Positions 25,201 to 37,044 of a stretch of 64,000 bases of DNA are shown here, piece by piece. The stretch is from Antedon bifida (taxonomy: Eukaryota > Echinodermata > Crinoidea > Comatulida > Antedonidae). Location of the stretch: contig OY727098.1 in NCBI GenBank assembly GCA_963402885.1, forward strand, positions 1,669,001 to 1,733,000, given 5' to 3'. Within the stretch, counting starts at the first letter, position 1; the number at the start of each line of letters is the position of its first letter. The position numbers and the translations under genes were made by a program. Under the pieces are notes generated by a model. The model did not search any database, was not told the origin of the DNA, and worked only from the letters and a program-made list of their open reading frames with translations.

Positions 25201-26754
25201 TTATAATGATGTTTGTTATTTAGGAATGGCAAGAGCATTCGCCAGGTAGTAAAATCGACGAAATGTCATCAGAAATTGTGATTAAAGGTGGAATTTATAC
25301 GGCGGAAGATTTTATGAAACATACAAACGATTCCACGCAACCTGAGGTAATTTTTATAAACAAAATCGATTACCTAACATATTCCAAGTGGCGTAATGCA
25401 GAGGCCTGAGGCCCCTGGTTTAGGAACTCTAAGTGGCCCTCCACGGCCTGTGATGTTTTTACCCTTTTTCGACATATTTTAATTCCTGTTTTTCTATGGG
25501 CACTGCAGCTCATGGGCCCCCATAAGCTCCGGGTCCCTTGGGTTTAGCCAGTGAGCGCTCATAGCCGTTACGCCACTACATATTCCATTATTTTGTTTCA
25601 TTCGTGTTACTATTTCTAATCATAGTAAAAATGTAGGCCTTATGAAATAATACTATAATCGCAGCCAGAAAGATTATTGTTTTGGCCACAACGCAAGTAA
25701 TAATATCGTCATCATCCTTTTGATTGTTGTTGGTATATGTCATTTTAGCTTTCAAGTACAGTCCAGTTGATGAAACAGACATGCGCAAGAATTGTTGACA
25801 CAACTTATAATACAGATGGCAGTATATTACACACCGTAGATAGAGTAAGTGTAAATCATGTTCGAAAATATTTTCTAAAGCTCTTTCTACACTACCAAAC
25901 TTTGTTTACTTCAAGGTTTACATTCTTAAGCTCTTTCTACACTATCAAACTAGTTTAGACAAAAAACCTTAGCTTTCTATTATGCAAAATGTACGATGAT
26001 GATAGCTATTTCATTGCTTCACAATCGCTCTCATTCTTAAATCAATTTATAATGTGAGAGTAAAATGGTTTAATAACATATTTTCTTAAATTCAGGTATT
26101 GCAAGCGCCACAATTGGAAGTATACGATACTATCTCTCGCGATGACCGGTTTTCAACTTCAGTCAGCCTAATAAACAATTTTGATGACGTAAAAGAAATA
26201 TTGAATCGTGACGATGTTACGTTTTTGGCGCCAACCAACGATGCCTTCGCGAAGTTTAAAAATGTAGAAGATATGACGAGAAATGAGCAAAGAAGAGTAC
26301 TTCTCTACCATATTGTAAACAGTAAGTTAAATACAATTATTGCTATTCTTAAAAAAAAAAAATTGTTTAAAGCTTTGTCTACCCTATCAAAATAGTTTGA
26401 CAAAAAGTGTGATGCTTCCAAATAGGGTAGTGATATGCTCAAATATGGTGATAGTGTCCATATATGGGCACATCACATCTTGTTGTCACATGAAGTTTGA
26501 TAGTTTAGACAGATTTAAGTATTAAAATATGAATATTAATATCAAATTGTTTGTCATTTTTAGGGAGACAATGTTGCAACGAATTTGTTCCACCACTATT
26601 CCCAGGTAGAAGGATGACTGCGGTTGGTGAAACTGTCTTAGTTCAACGTGTACGTAGCGGTTACGGAGCCGTAAACCGATCAAGAATTACGGAATGTGAT
26701 ATTACAGCAACGAACGGTGTTATTCATATAATAAATGCAGTTCTTGAACCTTGA
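11558..26754 (+). CDS. Giant secreted FAS1 protein with 29-aa repeats and seven six-Cys modules
   Basis: 28 exons, every junction in phase, 5403 nt: 11558-11678, 13057-14880, 15130-15162, 15393-15489, 16313-16425, 16981-17068, 17872-17913, 18612-18727, 19177-19249, 19465-19518, 19610-19716, 19972-20007, 20184-20259, 20631-20681, 21051-21175, 21591-22116, 22290-22328, 22529-22638, 22729-23140, 23580-23624, 23886-24272, 24430-24474, 24609-24736, 25005-25123, 25224-25346, 25749-25844, 26096-26321, 26564-26754. About 1800 aa. Order: signal peptide, acidic stretch, poly-Gln (about 77-100), fifteen 29-aa repeats (146-580), linker, seven six-Cys modules (about 660-1549) with Gly/Ser/Thr linkers before modules 5, 6 and 7, then FAS1 sequence (about 1590-1800). 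Motifs VTFLAPTNDAF and NGVIHIINAVLEP mark the intact FAS1 domain. No membrane helix seen, so secreted matrix or adhesive protein is the inference. I do not recognise the whole protein. Confidence 0.75.
12340..12402 (+). mobile_element. Possible retroelement 3' tail
   Basis: The stretch ends gacgaaataaagttatct followed by tatctta, a form common at LINE 3' ends. It lies in the first intron of the FAS1/Cys-module gene. Weak support. Confidence 0.25.
12530..12605 (-). mobile_element. Possible tRNA-derived SINE head
   Basis: On the minus strand a B-box-like GGGTTCCAATCC follows cgtcggttaaggatcgac by a tRNA-like spacing. The A box is poor and no folded tRNA is claimed. Confidence 0.3.
13165..13236 (+). 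repeat. Poly-glutamine (CAA/CAG) tract
   Basis: A run dominated by caa codons interrupted by cga/aaa encodes about 24 mostly Gln residues. It is a likely length-variable microsatellite inside the FAS1 gene's second exon. Confidence 0.8.
13371..14675 (+). repeat. Coding minisatellite: fifteen 87-bp units (29 aa)
   Basis: Fifteen uninterrupted in-frame copies. The unit starts DVAAGGDSSAE, continues (D/E)TQQTAANVGG and ends AQPVV(A/S)A. Copies differ by only a few residues (D/E, A/V/T/E, A/S) and share nucleotide identity including synonymous sites, so the array is recently homogenised. The last unit ends in EG instead of AA. Long open frames on the opposite strand here are a by-product of a unit length divisible by three. 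Confidence 0.95.
15870..16020. mobile_element. MITE, family A
   Basis: Ends ttaagctctatctacac and gtgtagacagatctta. Interior has gtgcccatatggac and atttgggcacatcac. It lies in an intron of the FAS1/Cys-module gene. Confidence 0.75.
16150..16238. repeat. Foldback: GTTGACCAATCGCAAGC-type arms
   Basis: aagtgatttgaccaatcgca is answered by tgcgattggtcaactcattt. It lies in an intron and shares words (gaccaat, ggaaccaa) with the foldback at 36119-36255. Confidence 0.5.
18746..18881. mobile_element. MITE, family A
   Basis: Left end ttaagctctgtctacac, right end gatagtgtagacaaaac. The interior has gtgcccaaatatgg and atatatgggcacatcac. It starts about 20 bp downstream of the donor of the exon ending at 18727. 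Confidence 0.7.
23271..23390. mobile_element. Truncated hAT-like MITE
   Basis: It starts cagtggtgtaacgtagggc and shares ggcccctggtttag with the better copy at 25387-25578. The far end is only partly matching. Confidence 0.4.
25387..25578. mobile_element. hAT-like MITE (AGTGGCGTAA...TTACGCCACT)
   Basis: The ends agtggcgtaatgca and gccgttacgccact are inverted repeats of the CAGTGGCGTA type common in hAT-derived elements. It is intronic in the FAS1/Cys-module gene. Confidence 0.55.
25876..25975. mobile_element. Family A MITE fragments
   Basis: Two left-end pieces of the family (aaagctctttctacactac and taagctctttctacactat) lie side by side with no right end, just after the exon ending at 25844. 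Confidence 0.5.
26368..26518. mobile_element. MITE, family A
   Basis: Ends ttaaagctttgtctaccc and gatagtttagacagattta, with atatatgggcacatcac inside. It lies in the last intron of the FAS1/Cys-module gene, 45 bp from the final exon. Confidence 0.65.
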
Positions 26755-28583
26755 AATTAAATTGGGATATTTAAAATATGATGATTCATTCCGATTTATC
26801 CACAGAAAGCAATTTTTTTGACAATTTATTGATAAATAATTGGCATCAATGCTGATTCTTTATATATATATTCCTTTTCCTTCAATTTGCCGTTTAGAAT
26901 TTCAACTCAGTTTTGTAAGTTGGACTGTATTGTCTTCTTTACACAGTAAATGTATAACAAACTCACAACTTTAAATATTAGGACTAAAATAAGTATACCA
27001 TCATTGAACATTGGTGAACGACGAAAACAAAAACCATAACCAAAATAAAACGTTTAAATGATGCAGAAAATGACAAGATTATTAAAGAGAGATTAAAGAG
27101 ACATTCTTTATTTATATACACTATTCATGTAATTGCATAGACTTGGCCCAAGTGTAGTTTTTTTATGTTAGTCCAACAGTAGACGTTTCGATTTTTGTCT
27201 GAAAACTACAGTATATTATATTATACGTACGAAACGCCATATGAGCCAAAATATTTATCTTTACTAATTACGGGCGAGAACCTAGGCCAGTAATTGCATA
27301 AAAAGAGAGAGTGAAAACACATTAAAATAATTGTTAATGTACAGAATGCTTGAACATATTATTAAATTGAATAGTTTTTAATATCATAGTTAGGCCCTAA
27401 TCATATTTATGTTATGTGATATTGGAACTAAAAATAACTCAATGATAACAGTTATTTAGACTGATTCAATTTGATAGATAGACAATAGTATTGAAAAGAA
27501 TAAACAATGCAACAACAATGGATTACATTGTTAAATTGTAATACGTGTTTATTGTTTTTAATGTGATTGTATGTATTCTCATCGTCAACAGTACTGTAAA
27601 TCCCAAAAGTACCTTAAAGGGTCTTTCACACCTGTTCCGGCACGGTTCCGGTCCGGCGCCGGCAAATCCAATCGAACGTCAATGTTTCGTTTTTACGCGG
27701 CTACGCGCATATCGATTGGCGCATAGCCGCGTGGAGCGTCGTCAAAACGAAACATTGATGTTCGATTCGCCGGACCGGAACCGTGCCGGAACAGGTGTGA
27801 AAGGCCCTTTAATCAGTATATAGCAGGTAACGTAACTTAGGCCTACAGTAAAATTGTCGTGTCTTGAAATCTGCCATAATCCTGAGATTATCATCAACCA
27901 CCGGATTTGTTCAGGGGTATTCGTTTGGCTTACTTTTATCTTATAATAAAGCATAACGATAATTCACTGTTTGTTTGTATACGCCTTTCCCACGATTTGG
28001 CAAACACATTCACAATTGTCATAAAACTACAAGGTTGGCGAACCACATTGTAGCAAACACAAACTAAATTATATCCAATAACGTCATGCGTATTTCTATG
28101 ATAATTGTCCCTCTGCATATTTCATTAAATCATACCTTGGATTGTCAATGTTAATATTTCCTAGGCCTACTATGAGATCGATCTTTACCGAATTAGTTAT
28201 GCGGATAGGTTTGATATCCGATTCGAATATAGGACACACACCTATGATTTGGGTTAAATCACATCACATGGCTACGATTTTAAACCATGTATTTTGGCTC
28301 AGGATTGAGGAACCTATTAGCAATATTATGGATGAATGGATAATACCAGCCGAAATTCCATAAAGTCGTTGATTCTATAGCATTCCTAACGCAGGCTGAA
28401 GGAAGTGGTTTTGCAACGTTGACAACTGTATACAAACGCTATACTTCAATGATAGTCCGAAAATCTACTTCATGTATTGTATCGAACACGTAGATCACAG
28501 AGATACAGACCGGACGACACCCAACTAACCCTTCAGTGGCTAAGCCTCATCATTTTTTCTCCGGAATTTACTTACTTAGGATT
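26755..28583. other. Intergenic DNA between the two FAS1 genes
   Basis: A candidate AATAAA polyadenylation signal for the upstream gene is at 27044-27049. A 196-bp foldback lies at 27615-27810. Nothing else recognisable. Confidence 0.5.
27615..27810. mobile_element. GC-rich foldback MITE
   Basis: aaagggtctttcacacctgt at the left is answered by acaggtgtgaaaggcccttt at the right. The whole 196 bp folds on itself (ttccggcacggttccggtcc against ggaccggaaccgtgccggaa, and acgcggctacgcgc against gcgcatagccgcgt). Its GC content is well above its surroundings. Confidence 0.75.
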
Positions 28584-31500
28584 ATGAATTTGCAGACAGT
28601 GTTTATTTTGGTCAGTTGTCTGTGGGCTATAGTAGGACCTGCTGTGAAGTTAGTTGTAGCAGGCGACCAGGAAATTGGATCAAGTAGTACGGAAACTGGG
28701 GTAAGTGTGTGAGCTAGCCTTAAATCGCACTCGGAACACTCTCGAATTTAATGTTAAGCTACACGCTAAGTTATGTTAATGTTTCAGTTAATGTAGGTCT
28801 ATTCACAATTGAAAAGTACTAAAATAGATTTTCATTTATATCCTTAAATATACAAATAAACAAGGCCATATACATGGCTGCAGTGTTAGTGTTTACCGAC
28901 CGACCAATCGACCAACCGACCGACATAGTGAGCTGTAGAGTCGCGTTTGCACGCGACTAAAAAGAGGAGAAAGGTATATAATATTGTAACGTGGTTTGTT
29001 CCGGGTTATGGGTAGTATTGAGTGGTGCCCGGAATATTGTGTTGTTTTTTTTGTGTGTTTATCATGATTTTCATTGCAATTTTGGTTTTTAATTGATTAA
29101 CTTGATTCTTCTTGATGTTTCGCAAATTTCCCTTCAAGTTTTTCATGGATGCATGTTGTCAAATGCCACTTCACTGATATCATAGTGTTCTGTATCCAAA
29201 TAAAAATAATTACATGCTATTATTCACAAACAATTTCCAACTAAGATGCCTTTATTTTTATTTATTTATTTTTTATTTACCTAATTATAAATACCTAGCT
29301 GCTAAGTAAGATTGAATGTTAATAATGATTTGAATAGAATTTAACTGCACTTGTCATATTGACGGAAATGACCAAATTAATGATAAAATCGTGTAATAAT
29401 AGTTATTGACCTTGAGAATACCACCATGTCATATTTCCTTTCTATTTATCCGACCAAAAATAATCAAATTTGCTTATAAAAGATACCATTGTCACTAAAT
29501 TGTATTGGAGTAAAATTGAATAACAACTCTATTAATCAACTTTCAACGAAAAGTATAAATAAATATAGAAATACAATGATACTTATAATGACAAAATAAA
29601 ATAAATAAATGAAACTATAATCATTACAACCTGCTACTCCACTGGGAATTAAGAAACTCAATTTTAAATGCATTTTACCATGACCGGTGAAGGACAACCC
29701 CGTCTGATATTATCTTTAAAAAAATGGGGGAATTCCATTAAGTTGATTCAGCGAATTTTCTCATCAATAGTTTCGCAATACCAGTCGTAAAGCGCACAAG
29801 TGCTGAGCATAAGCTTAATATTAGGGCTTAATTCGAATTGGTTACGCCTACAGTGCAACACAACAAGTCAAATAATATTCACGACTCACTGCCCATATAA
29901 CATTTTTCATAATCTAATCAATTAATCAATATAAGCAATAATATATGACGTCACAATAAATAAACCTAGTATAATAATATGGACGAACGAACACTGTGAA
30001 ACAAATGATTGTTTTTTCTTTTTAATGCTACTCGAAATGTCACGCAATATGTCCTTTTTTGGATGAAGTCCAACAGATTCAACCAGCATCTGCCAATTCA
30101 GTTAGTCAACCCAAGATCTGTTTCTTTTCATCTGTAATATCATACGCTGGTGACAATCTATCAGTTTTATTTTCTTTCATATTCATTTTATTGTTCCTAT
30201 TTGCTCGTTCCATTTCTGCTGACCTTATACAACTTTGCGAACCATGCGATGAGGGTAGAGTGTGAACTAGGACTGAACATGACAAGTAACGAGTTAACTT
30301 AATAGTGATAGAAATAGTGTATAAACTCTCTGATGCAATCAATTTATACAATAGCACAAATACGATAAAAATCAATAATTTACATAATAATATAGCACTT
30401 TTTTTTCAAGAAAATATTCTGGAGACAAAAGAATTTTAACCGTAGACAATCGAATAAACTGATATATGGATTACGGATTGATAGTGGTAGCAGTAGCAGT
30501 AGTTCAGAAGAAGTATTAAACGTTCAAAGAAATTTCATCAAAATCCGAAATCGGCCGGTAAACAGTATTTCAAGACACGGTAATCCAGAGAAGAGTGTTC
30601 ACTCTCCCAAGGGAAAACGAACTCACATTAGGAAAACAACACAAAAACCGAATACGCTATATAGCTACGTTACAACTACAACGAATTCACTCTCTCCTGC
30701 TACAAACCATGCCGCCCGAAAAGGTACGATTTTCCATGTTAAGCTTTTATACACTAATTTTAGCAATAACATCTTCCTTTCTGTATTTTTTTTGCTTATA
30801 ATTGGTCACCAACAATTGAAGCGCAATGTAATTTTGACTATAAGTCAAGGTTTTGCGTGGGATTTTTTATGTCATATCAAAATCACGCGTATGGCTGATG
30901 AGACTGGTAAATGTTTTTGATCAACGGACAAAACCGCAATATTTATTACAAAAATCATTCAGCATTATAATAACTTGAATACATTTTGTTTTCGCTCAAA
31001 ACATTTGCTTGCCTCAATGAATAATACTGCATCTGTTTGTTCACATGAAGATATCGGTTCAACATCATGGCAAAAAGAAACAGTGGGCCACTCATTTCTT
31101 TTTCTACTTTTTAAAATTTTAACTTACAAACATACATTAATCATTAAACATGGATGCAGTAGACGTAGTATTATCAATACTAGGCTACTATGTTAATATA
31201 ATATCATTATGTAAAGCTCTGTCTACACTATCAAACATTTATGTGACAAAACATGCTATATGCCCATATATGAACACGATGATGTCATTACTACCATATT
31301 TGGGCAAATCAAACTTTTTTGTCAACTAGTGTAGATAGAGCTTTATACATACTACGATAGAACATTGTATAGCCCTATGTAATTGCTTCGATCTATTATA
31401 GATATATTGTATAAGTCTAAATTCGTACTCCTCTCCATATGTTTTACTTTTAGATAACTTGTATGTAGATGTTTGCAACTCGAATCCTTGTAAAAATAAT

Positions 31501-34500
31501 GGCATTTGTTTTAATTATGTGAGCCATTTCTTGTGTTTTTGTAAACCGCCATACATTGGAAAAACGTGCCATCGGATTGGTGAGTATCAGCGCTAATAAT
31601 TATAAACTACGTGCACGATTGTGCCGTTTTAGCGGCACAAACGACGATGCAAACACTAAACAAACACCGTTATCTTTTATAGATTTTTGTGCATCTCGCC
31701 CTTGTAAACATGGTGGTATGTGCAGCCAGATAGGAAACAATTACTCATGTAAATGTCACAAACAATACACTGGAACTCACTGCGAACACAAAGGTATGTT
31801 TATACAAATATATGCTATAGATTACCGGCAAACATTGTTATCGTTTTAAAGTACTTTAGTGGTTGCTTAGTTTGTAAAATGTAACAGGAGTTAATAAATA
31901 AAAAAAAAACAAACAAAAATATACACAAATTATGGTTACTACAGAATCTTTTATTTGTTTGTAAACGCATGTTTGATTATAATTTAATTTATACAGATCC
32001 TTGTCTTCCGAACCTCTGTCAAAACGAGGCCATATGTTTATCTGAAAGTGGATCATTTCAATGTCAATGCCAAGAAGGATATCTTGGTGAATTCTGCGAA
32101 ACAGCAAGTAATATTAAGTATTTGTATATCTTTCACTTTATCTTTGATATAACCTTCAAAAACACTATTATGATAGATACATGCGTCGATAGGCACGTTC
32201 TCACACATGGTATGCTAATTTATTTATTACTATGTTAATTAAGCATTATGTAATATATTTTAACATATTTTGTTTATAGACCCATGTTTGCCGAACCCGT
32301 GCAGTAACAATGGACATTGTCACATTAGTGGTCAGAGTTTCTCATGTGAATGTACTCTGCCGTATACGGGACAGTTATGTGAAGGTATTGTATATATTAA
32401 TGTAATAATACGAAATATTATAATGTATCATGTAATCAGTAATGGTAAAACATTACATTAAATAAAATTAGTATGTTACAAAAACTGGTGGCTTTTTGAA
32501 CAGGCATTTAGACAAACCAAATAGGCCCTGTATTATTATACTCCTTCGTAGACGAAGGAAACGTAATTTATGCAAAGATGAATCTGCGCCTGCGTATTAA
32601 GCCCAGCATACACAGTACACCGTTCAGTTTATACCGGACTGCATTTGTTCGATTTAATGTTCGTCTACGAAACGAAAGCTCACAACTACCCAGCGGAAAT
32701 GACGTTCATTTTGTTATATTAACTTTTCGAAAATCATTTTCAGTATTATTTACATTACATTTTTTAGTAATCGCTGATTTTCAAATGTTTATGTTGCCGA
32801 ATCAATGTCTTAGTGACCCATGTCAAAATAAAGGAGTTTGTACGGCTATAGAGGGCGATATACACTGCCACTGTTATCCGGAATACACAGGCATCTTCTG
32901 TGAACATCCAGTACGCTATCATATAGGCCTACTATATTTTTATGGATATTTCAATGTTTTTTGAGAGTTGTACTGAAGCGGTTACCAAGATAAGGCAAAA
33001 TATAAAAAAATAAAATAAATTAAGTAGGCCTGCGTAGGCTAATAACACAGTTAAGATATTTATTCAGGTAACCTATTAAGGAAACTAACGTAGTCTACAT
33101 TTCCACCTGATTCTACTGTATCCGCTAGATTTGTCCAGTATCATTGGAATATTTGGTAATAGAACATCACATTTGTTTCACCTTCTAGTACTGTATCGTA
33201 ACCCTTAATCTAACCTTAGATACGGGAACCATTTCGATACAAATTTGTATCGATGAGGCAAATATTGTAGCATGTGGAGATGCATCACTGAGAATCGGGT
33301 ACATTTCAGTAGCACATAAATATGGAGTTGTTTACCTGCATATAAACAGCTCAACATTTAATGTAGAATATGTTTTTTTATATGTATTTTTTTTATTTTA
33401 CCAGCTGAATATCCAGCAAAGATTGGACCAAAGCTTACTGATCTGTTGTTTTGGAGCAAGATCGACGTCGCAAACATGATGAGCACTTCTACATTTTTTG
33501 CTCCAATAGATAGCGTTTTGTCGGTAAATAATGATATCAGACTGTACTCTATTTTGTTTTGATTCTATAATTTAGATGAATACAACTATTTAATAGCTGT
33601 CTTCTGTTATTTCTTTATTCGCTAGAATAAATGGTAAAATAACCTTACATAACCAATAATGTCCTATTGCTGTTTGTAATTGGGAATGGGGATCTTCTAT
33701 GGAAAATTGTCAAGATTTTCCTCATTGAGCTGCTGGGCCTGTAGTAATCATAGTTATTTTTTGTGTAATATGTCACAATTACTTCTAAAAAAATATTTTT
33801 TTCTCAGGATATTCATACAGATTATTTATCAAATGAAGAAACTGACGAAAGCGATTTGTCTGAATTTATATTGCGACATACAGTGTCAGGAAATAGGTTT
33901 TTAAAAGAGGATATCGTTGACAAAGATGGAAGGATTATTCTGCCGCAAAACAATAAAGAAAAATCGCCCACTTCACCGCTACAAAAGGTATCATATTGAT
34001 TGGCATTTATCCTTATTCTTGACTTTGACGATGGATATGTATATTTGTTTAATTTCTTTTTCCAGACAGTAATTTGAAATGTGTATTCGTTTTACAGGTA
34101 ACACAACTTCAGTCACAACTTGACAAAGTGTGTGGACGAGTCATCGATTCGGATGAATACAGAGGTCAAAGTTCAATACTGATCATAGACAAGGTAAGAG
34201 AAAACATGAAAGACAACAGTGTAGGTACGGACTGCGCATGATCATGTAGAGATGATTGTGCTCAAGTGCGTCAAGTGTATCATGCTTGAGCACAGTATCA
34301 CTAACTTCTAGTGGGAATAGAAACCACCTTAACTGGGTAAATAACTAAACTTGAATGGGCCCATATACTACCTTACCAATATTGTACCTTATTATAATAT
34401 AACATTTATCATGATGTGTACATCAATGGAACATGCTGCGTGTCATCGCATCGTGTTAAGTGATCGCAGCATACTCGACCACGATTGAAATCTGATTCGA

Positions 34501-35541
34501 ATTATAAACCCCTATGATGTCATTTTTATATAAATTAATATACAAGCACAAACATCTAAAATATATTTCTTTTATAGATACTCACAATTCCAACCAAAAA
34601 TATAATGGAGGTCTTGTTGACTGATGCACGCTTCACTCGCTTTTTCGAGTACGCACAATACCTCACACGGATTATCCAAATATTAAGCAACGCCAATGAA
34701 GAATCGCCCGTGACATTACTAGTTCCAACTAATAGTGCCATTGACGCAATACCAGAGGAAGTTCGAGGAGACAGAAGACAAATCAGGTGGATTTTAATGT
34801 ATCACATTATCTTAGGTAAGTGAGCTATTGATTTTGTAGCCAGGTGACATTAAACAACATTTTTTACAGCATTTTATTTTTGTAACTACATTCAGAGAGA
34901 GTGATGGTATAATGATAAGGATAATGATAAGGATATGGTTCGTTTGTTTGTGCCACTGTGCCATATTGATTGTTTCCTTGGGCAAGATGCTTTAATCTCA
35001 TTACCTCGTCCTTTGGATGGGACGTAAAGTCCTGGTCCTATATAGTGTACGTTAAAGTTGGTACACTATTCGAAAAGAGTGGTGACCGTCTCCCGGTGTA
35101 CTGGTCTGAGTAGGCGATGCACTCTGTAGCTGACTGTCGTGGGTCCGTTGAGGGCCTAATCTGAATTCATTAGCTTCCAGTTAAGCTTGAGGACGATATA
35201 ATACATTAATTTGCTTTTATATTATTTAAACTTCGTAGAAATGTATTACCTTTAGTGGCATGAGAGTTCATAAATCTTTATTATGAGTTAGGCCCTAAAT
35301 ATTCTTGAATTGATTGACTCATTTAGGTCACGTCTGTTTCCCGCGTTCTCTGATAGAGGACCCAGATGAATACATTGAACTAGAGCTGTACACCGAAACT
35401 CAAGATGTAGTTTTATTACAATCAATAAATGGAAATAAGTTTGTAAATGACGTCACTGTTATTGAAAGTGACGTAGTTGCCCGTAATGGAGTCATTCACT
35501 ACATAGATAACGTACTGGATTCATCTTATGTGAAATCCTGA
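28584..35541 (+). CDS. Secreted EGF-fasciclin protein (5 EGF, 2 FAS1)
   Basis: Exons: 28584-28700 (signal peptide, [20 protein letters not shown]), 30411-30723 (Ser- and basic-rich linker, no domain), EGF1 31454-31579, EGF2 31683-31793, EGF3 31997-32107, EGF4 32280-32384, EGF5 32768-32910, then FAS1 exons 33422-33523, 33808-33987, 34098-34193, 34578-34815, 35327-35541. About 618 aa. Each EGF has the six-Cys pattern (for example NPCKNNGIC...[12 protein letters not shown]) and EGF1-4 are single phase 1-1 exons. FAS1 motifs are [23 protein letters not shown] and [12 protein letters not shown]. The EGF5/FAS1 join is uncertain: the best acceptor by sequence (33405) is out of phase and 33422 is in phase, so a small exon may be missing. 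No membrane helix seen. Exon phases of the last three exons match the upstream FAS1 gene. An AATAAA at 35957-35962 could end the mRNA. Confidence 0.75.
28870..28962 (+). mobile_element. Short repeat family B (AGTCGCGTG ends)
   Basis: It contains ccgaccgaccaatcgaccaa, then gacatagtgagctgtagagt and cgcgtttgcacgcgactaaa. A second copy is at 54585-54676 and an inverted one at 58328-58432. It lies in the first intron of the EGF-FAS1 gene. Confidence 0.6.
31212..31344. mobile_element. MITE, family A
   Basis: Left end taaagctctgtctacac, right end gtgtagatagagcttta. It lies in the intron before EGF1. Confidence 0.75.
34898..35205 (+). mobile_element. Dispersed SINE-like repeat body
   Basis: The phrases ccttgggcaagatgctttaa, cctttggatgggacgtaaag and gtgcactctgtagc-like words are typical of widespread invertebrate SINE/LINE-tail repeats. 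It has no clear promoter boxes. It is in the last intron of the EGF-FAS1 gene. Confidence 0.35.
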
Positions 35542-37044
35542 TTAAACACAATGTTAATGATGACATAACGACGTGAAGGTGAATATGTTGGTAACGTTGA
35601 TGTTGAACAAAAATATCAAGGATAGAGAAGATGATGTATTTGAAGAAAGATTGATGACGGTTATGATACTGTTTCTGTTTTGGCGACTGCCGCCTGAAGA
35701 CGAGAGATATGACATTTGACGACGACGACGAGTAAGCCGGAACAATATGTCGATAATTAGAATAATGATGAAGTTCATAAGATATACAGTATGATGATGT
35801 CGAACTGAAATGCAATTTGTATCACTGTTCATAAAGTTGCTGAGACCCGGGCATTTTTAAAATCTGTGGAAACACCACACCTATGACGTCATGCAACTCA
35901 GGCGGCGTTACTCATGACGAAGTCTTCTTGACGGTAGACAGAAATTTTGATACGCCAATAAAATAGGGATTTATCTCAAAATGAGTGGTTTTATTTAGTA
36001 TCTATAAATCAAACAATCAATGATACATTACTGTATGCGCATAATTACACACAAATGAAACATGATCAAATAAAGTTTTGTTTTTATTTAATTCACAACA
36101 CGACCAAACGTTTGATTGAAGCTTGGTTCCCACTAGGACGCAATGCGAGCAAGTTGACCAATTACATGCGCTAGTTCTAATGGTCCTTCGCGTCGTGATT
36201 GGTCCGAATCACTGCCGTAGGTCCTTGCGTTGCATCCTAGTGGGAACCAACCTTTAATAAGCACAATTACATTTTAATCGATATATTTAAAGCGAGTTGT
36301 TCTATAAAATAAAAATGACATTAGATAGTTTGAATCGTTACTGTCATAATGGCTGGGCTAATCATTACGTCATGGACAAATTATATTTGTGGAACCGCAA
36401 TTTGATTATCATCTGTAATCATTTTCATAATATTACGTTACAAAATTGAATTTTAAACCATCGTAAAACACAACCTTAAAATGAATACAATCATGTTTAT
36501 GATAATATTTCCCGGATAGTATCTGAAAATTCATAAATACATTACTTTCTGCTATTGCTATTTTTTTACTATTAATTAAAATATAATATAATTTATATTT
36601 AACTGTACAATTAATCGTAATTTAAAAATTAAGCTCTTTGGTTCACTGGAATATAAAATATTGATTTAAAATTAATCTATCTACTAAAAGTGTGTTAGCA
36701 CAAATACCTACACGCAGTTCAAACATTTTTATGAATATGATACCAAAATGAAAACAATAGTGCGGTGTATCTAGAACGTAATTTACCGACTGCATGATAG
36801 GTAACGTGAGCTATTGATGCAGAAGTAAACACGGAACTTTGCCATATATCTTCCAACATAAAGGTGCATCTGTATTTTAAAAATCGTGCCACGTTGATTT
36901 TAAAACGTGATATTATGCATGCGATAATCTGTTTTGCAGGTTTTCATTACTATTTTGCATGAAATATACAGTCTCGAAATAGCATGTTAGACAAAGGTAT
37001 TGGAAGAATCAAAATATCAATGTTGAACCCCGCTTTTTTTAGGA
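35542..37044. other. Intergenic DNA
   Basis: It contains the presumed 3' UTR of the EGF-FAS1 gene (AATAAA at 35957 and a second near 36070) and a foldback at 36119-36255. The rest is AT-rich and featureless. Confidence 0.5.
36119..36255. mobile_element. Foldback MITE (AGGTTGGTTCCCACTAGGA ends)
   Basis: aagcttggttcccactagga and tcctagtgggaaccaacctt are inverted, followed inward by cgcaatgc against gcgttgca. About 137 bp. Confidence 0.65.

Noticed and set aside
28142-28363. 73-codon plus frame
   Set aside because: No splice context, domain or signal peptide; consistent with a chance frame upstream of the EGF-FAS1 gene.
32578-32767. Upstream extension of the EGF5 frame
   Set aside because: A tttttag acceptor at 32767 marks the exon start in phase with EGF4; the sequence before it has no EGF features.
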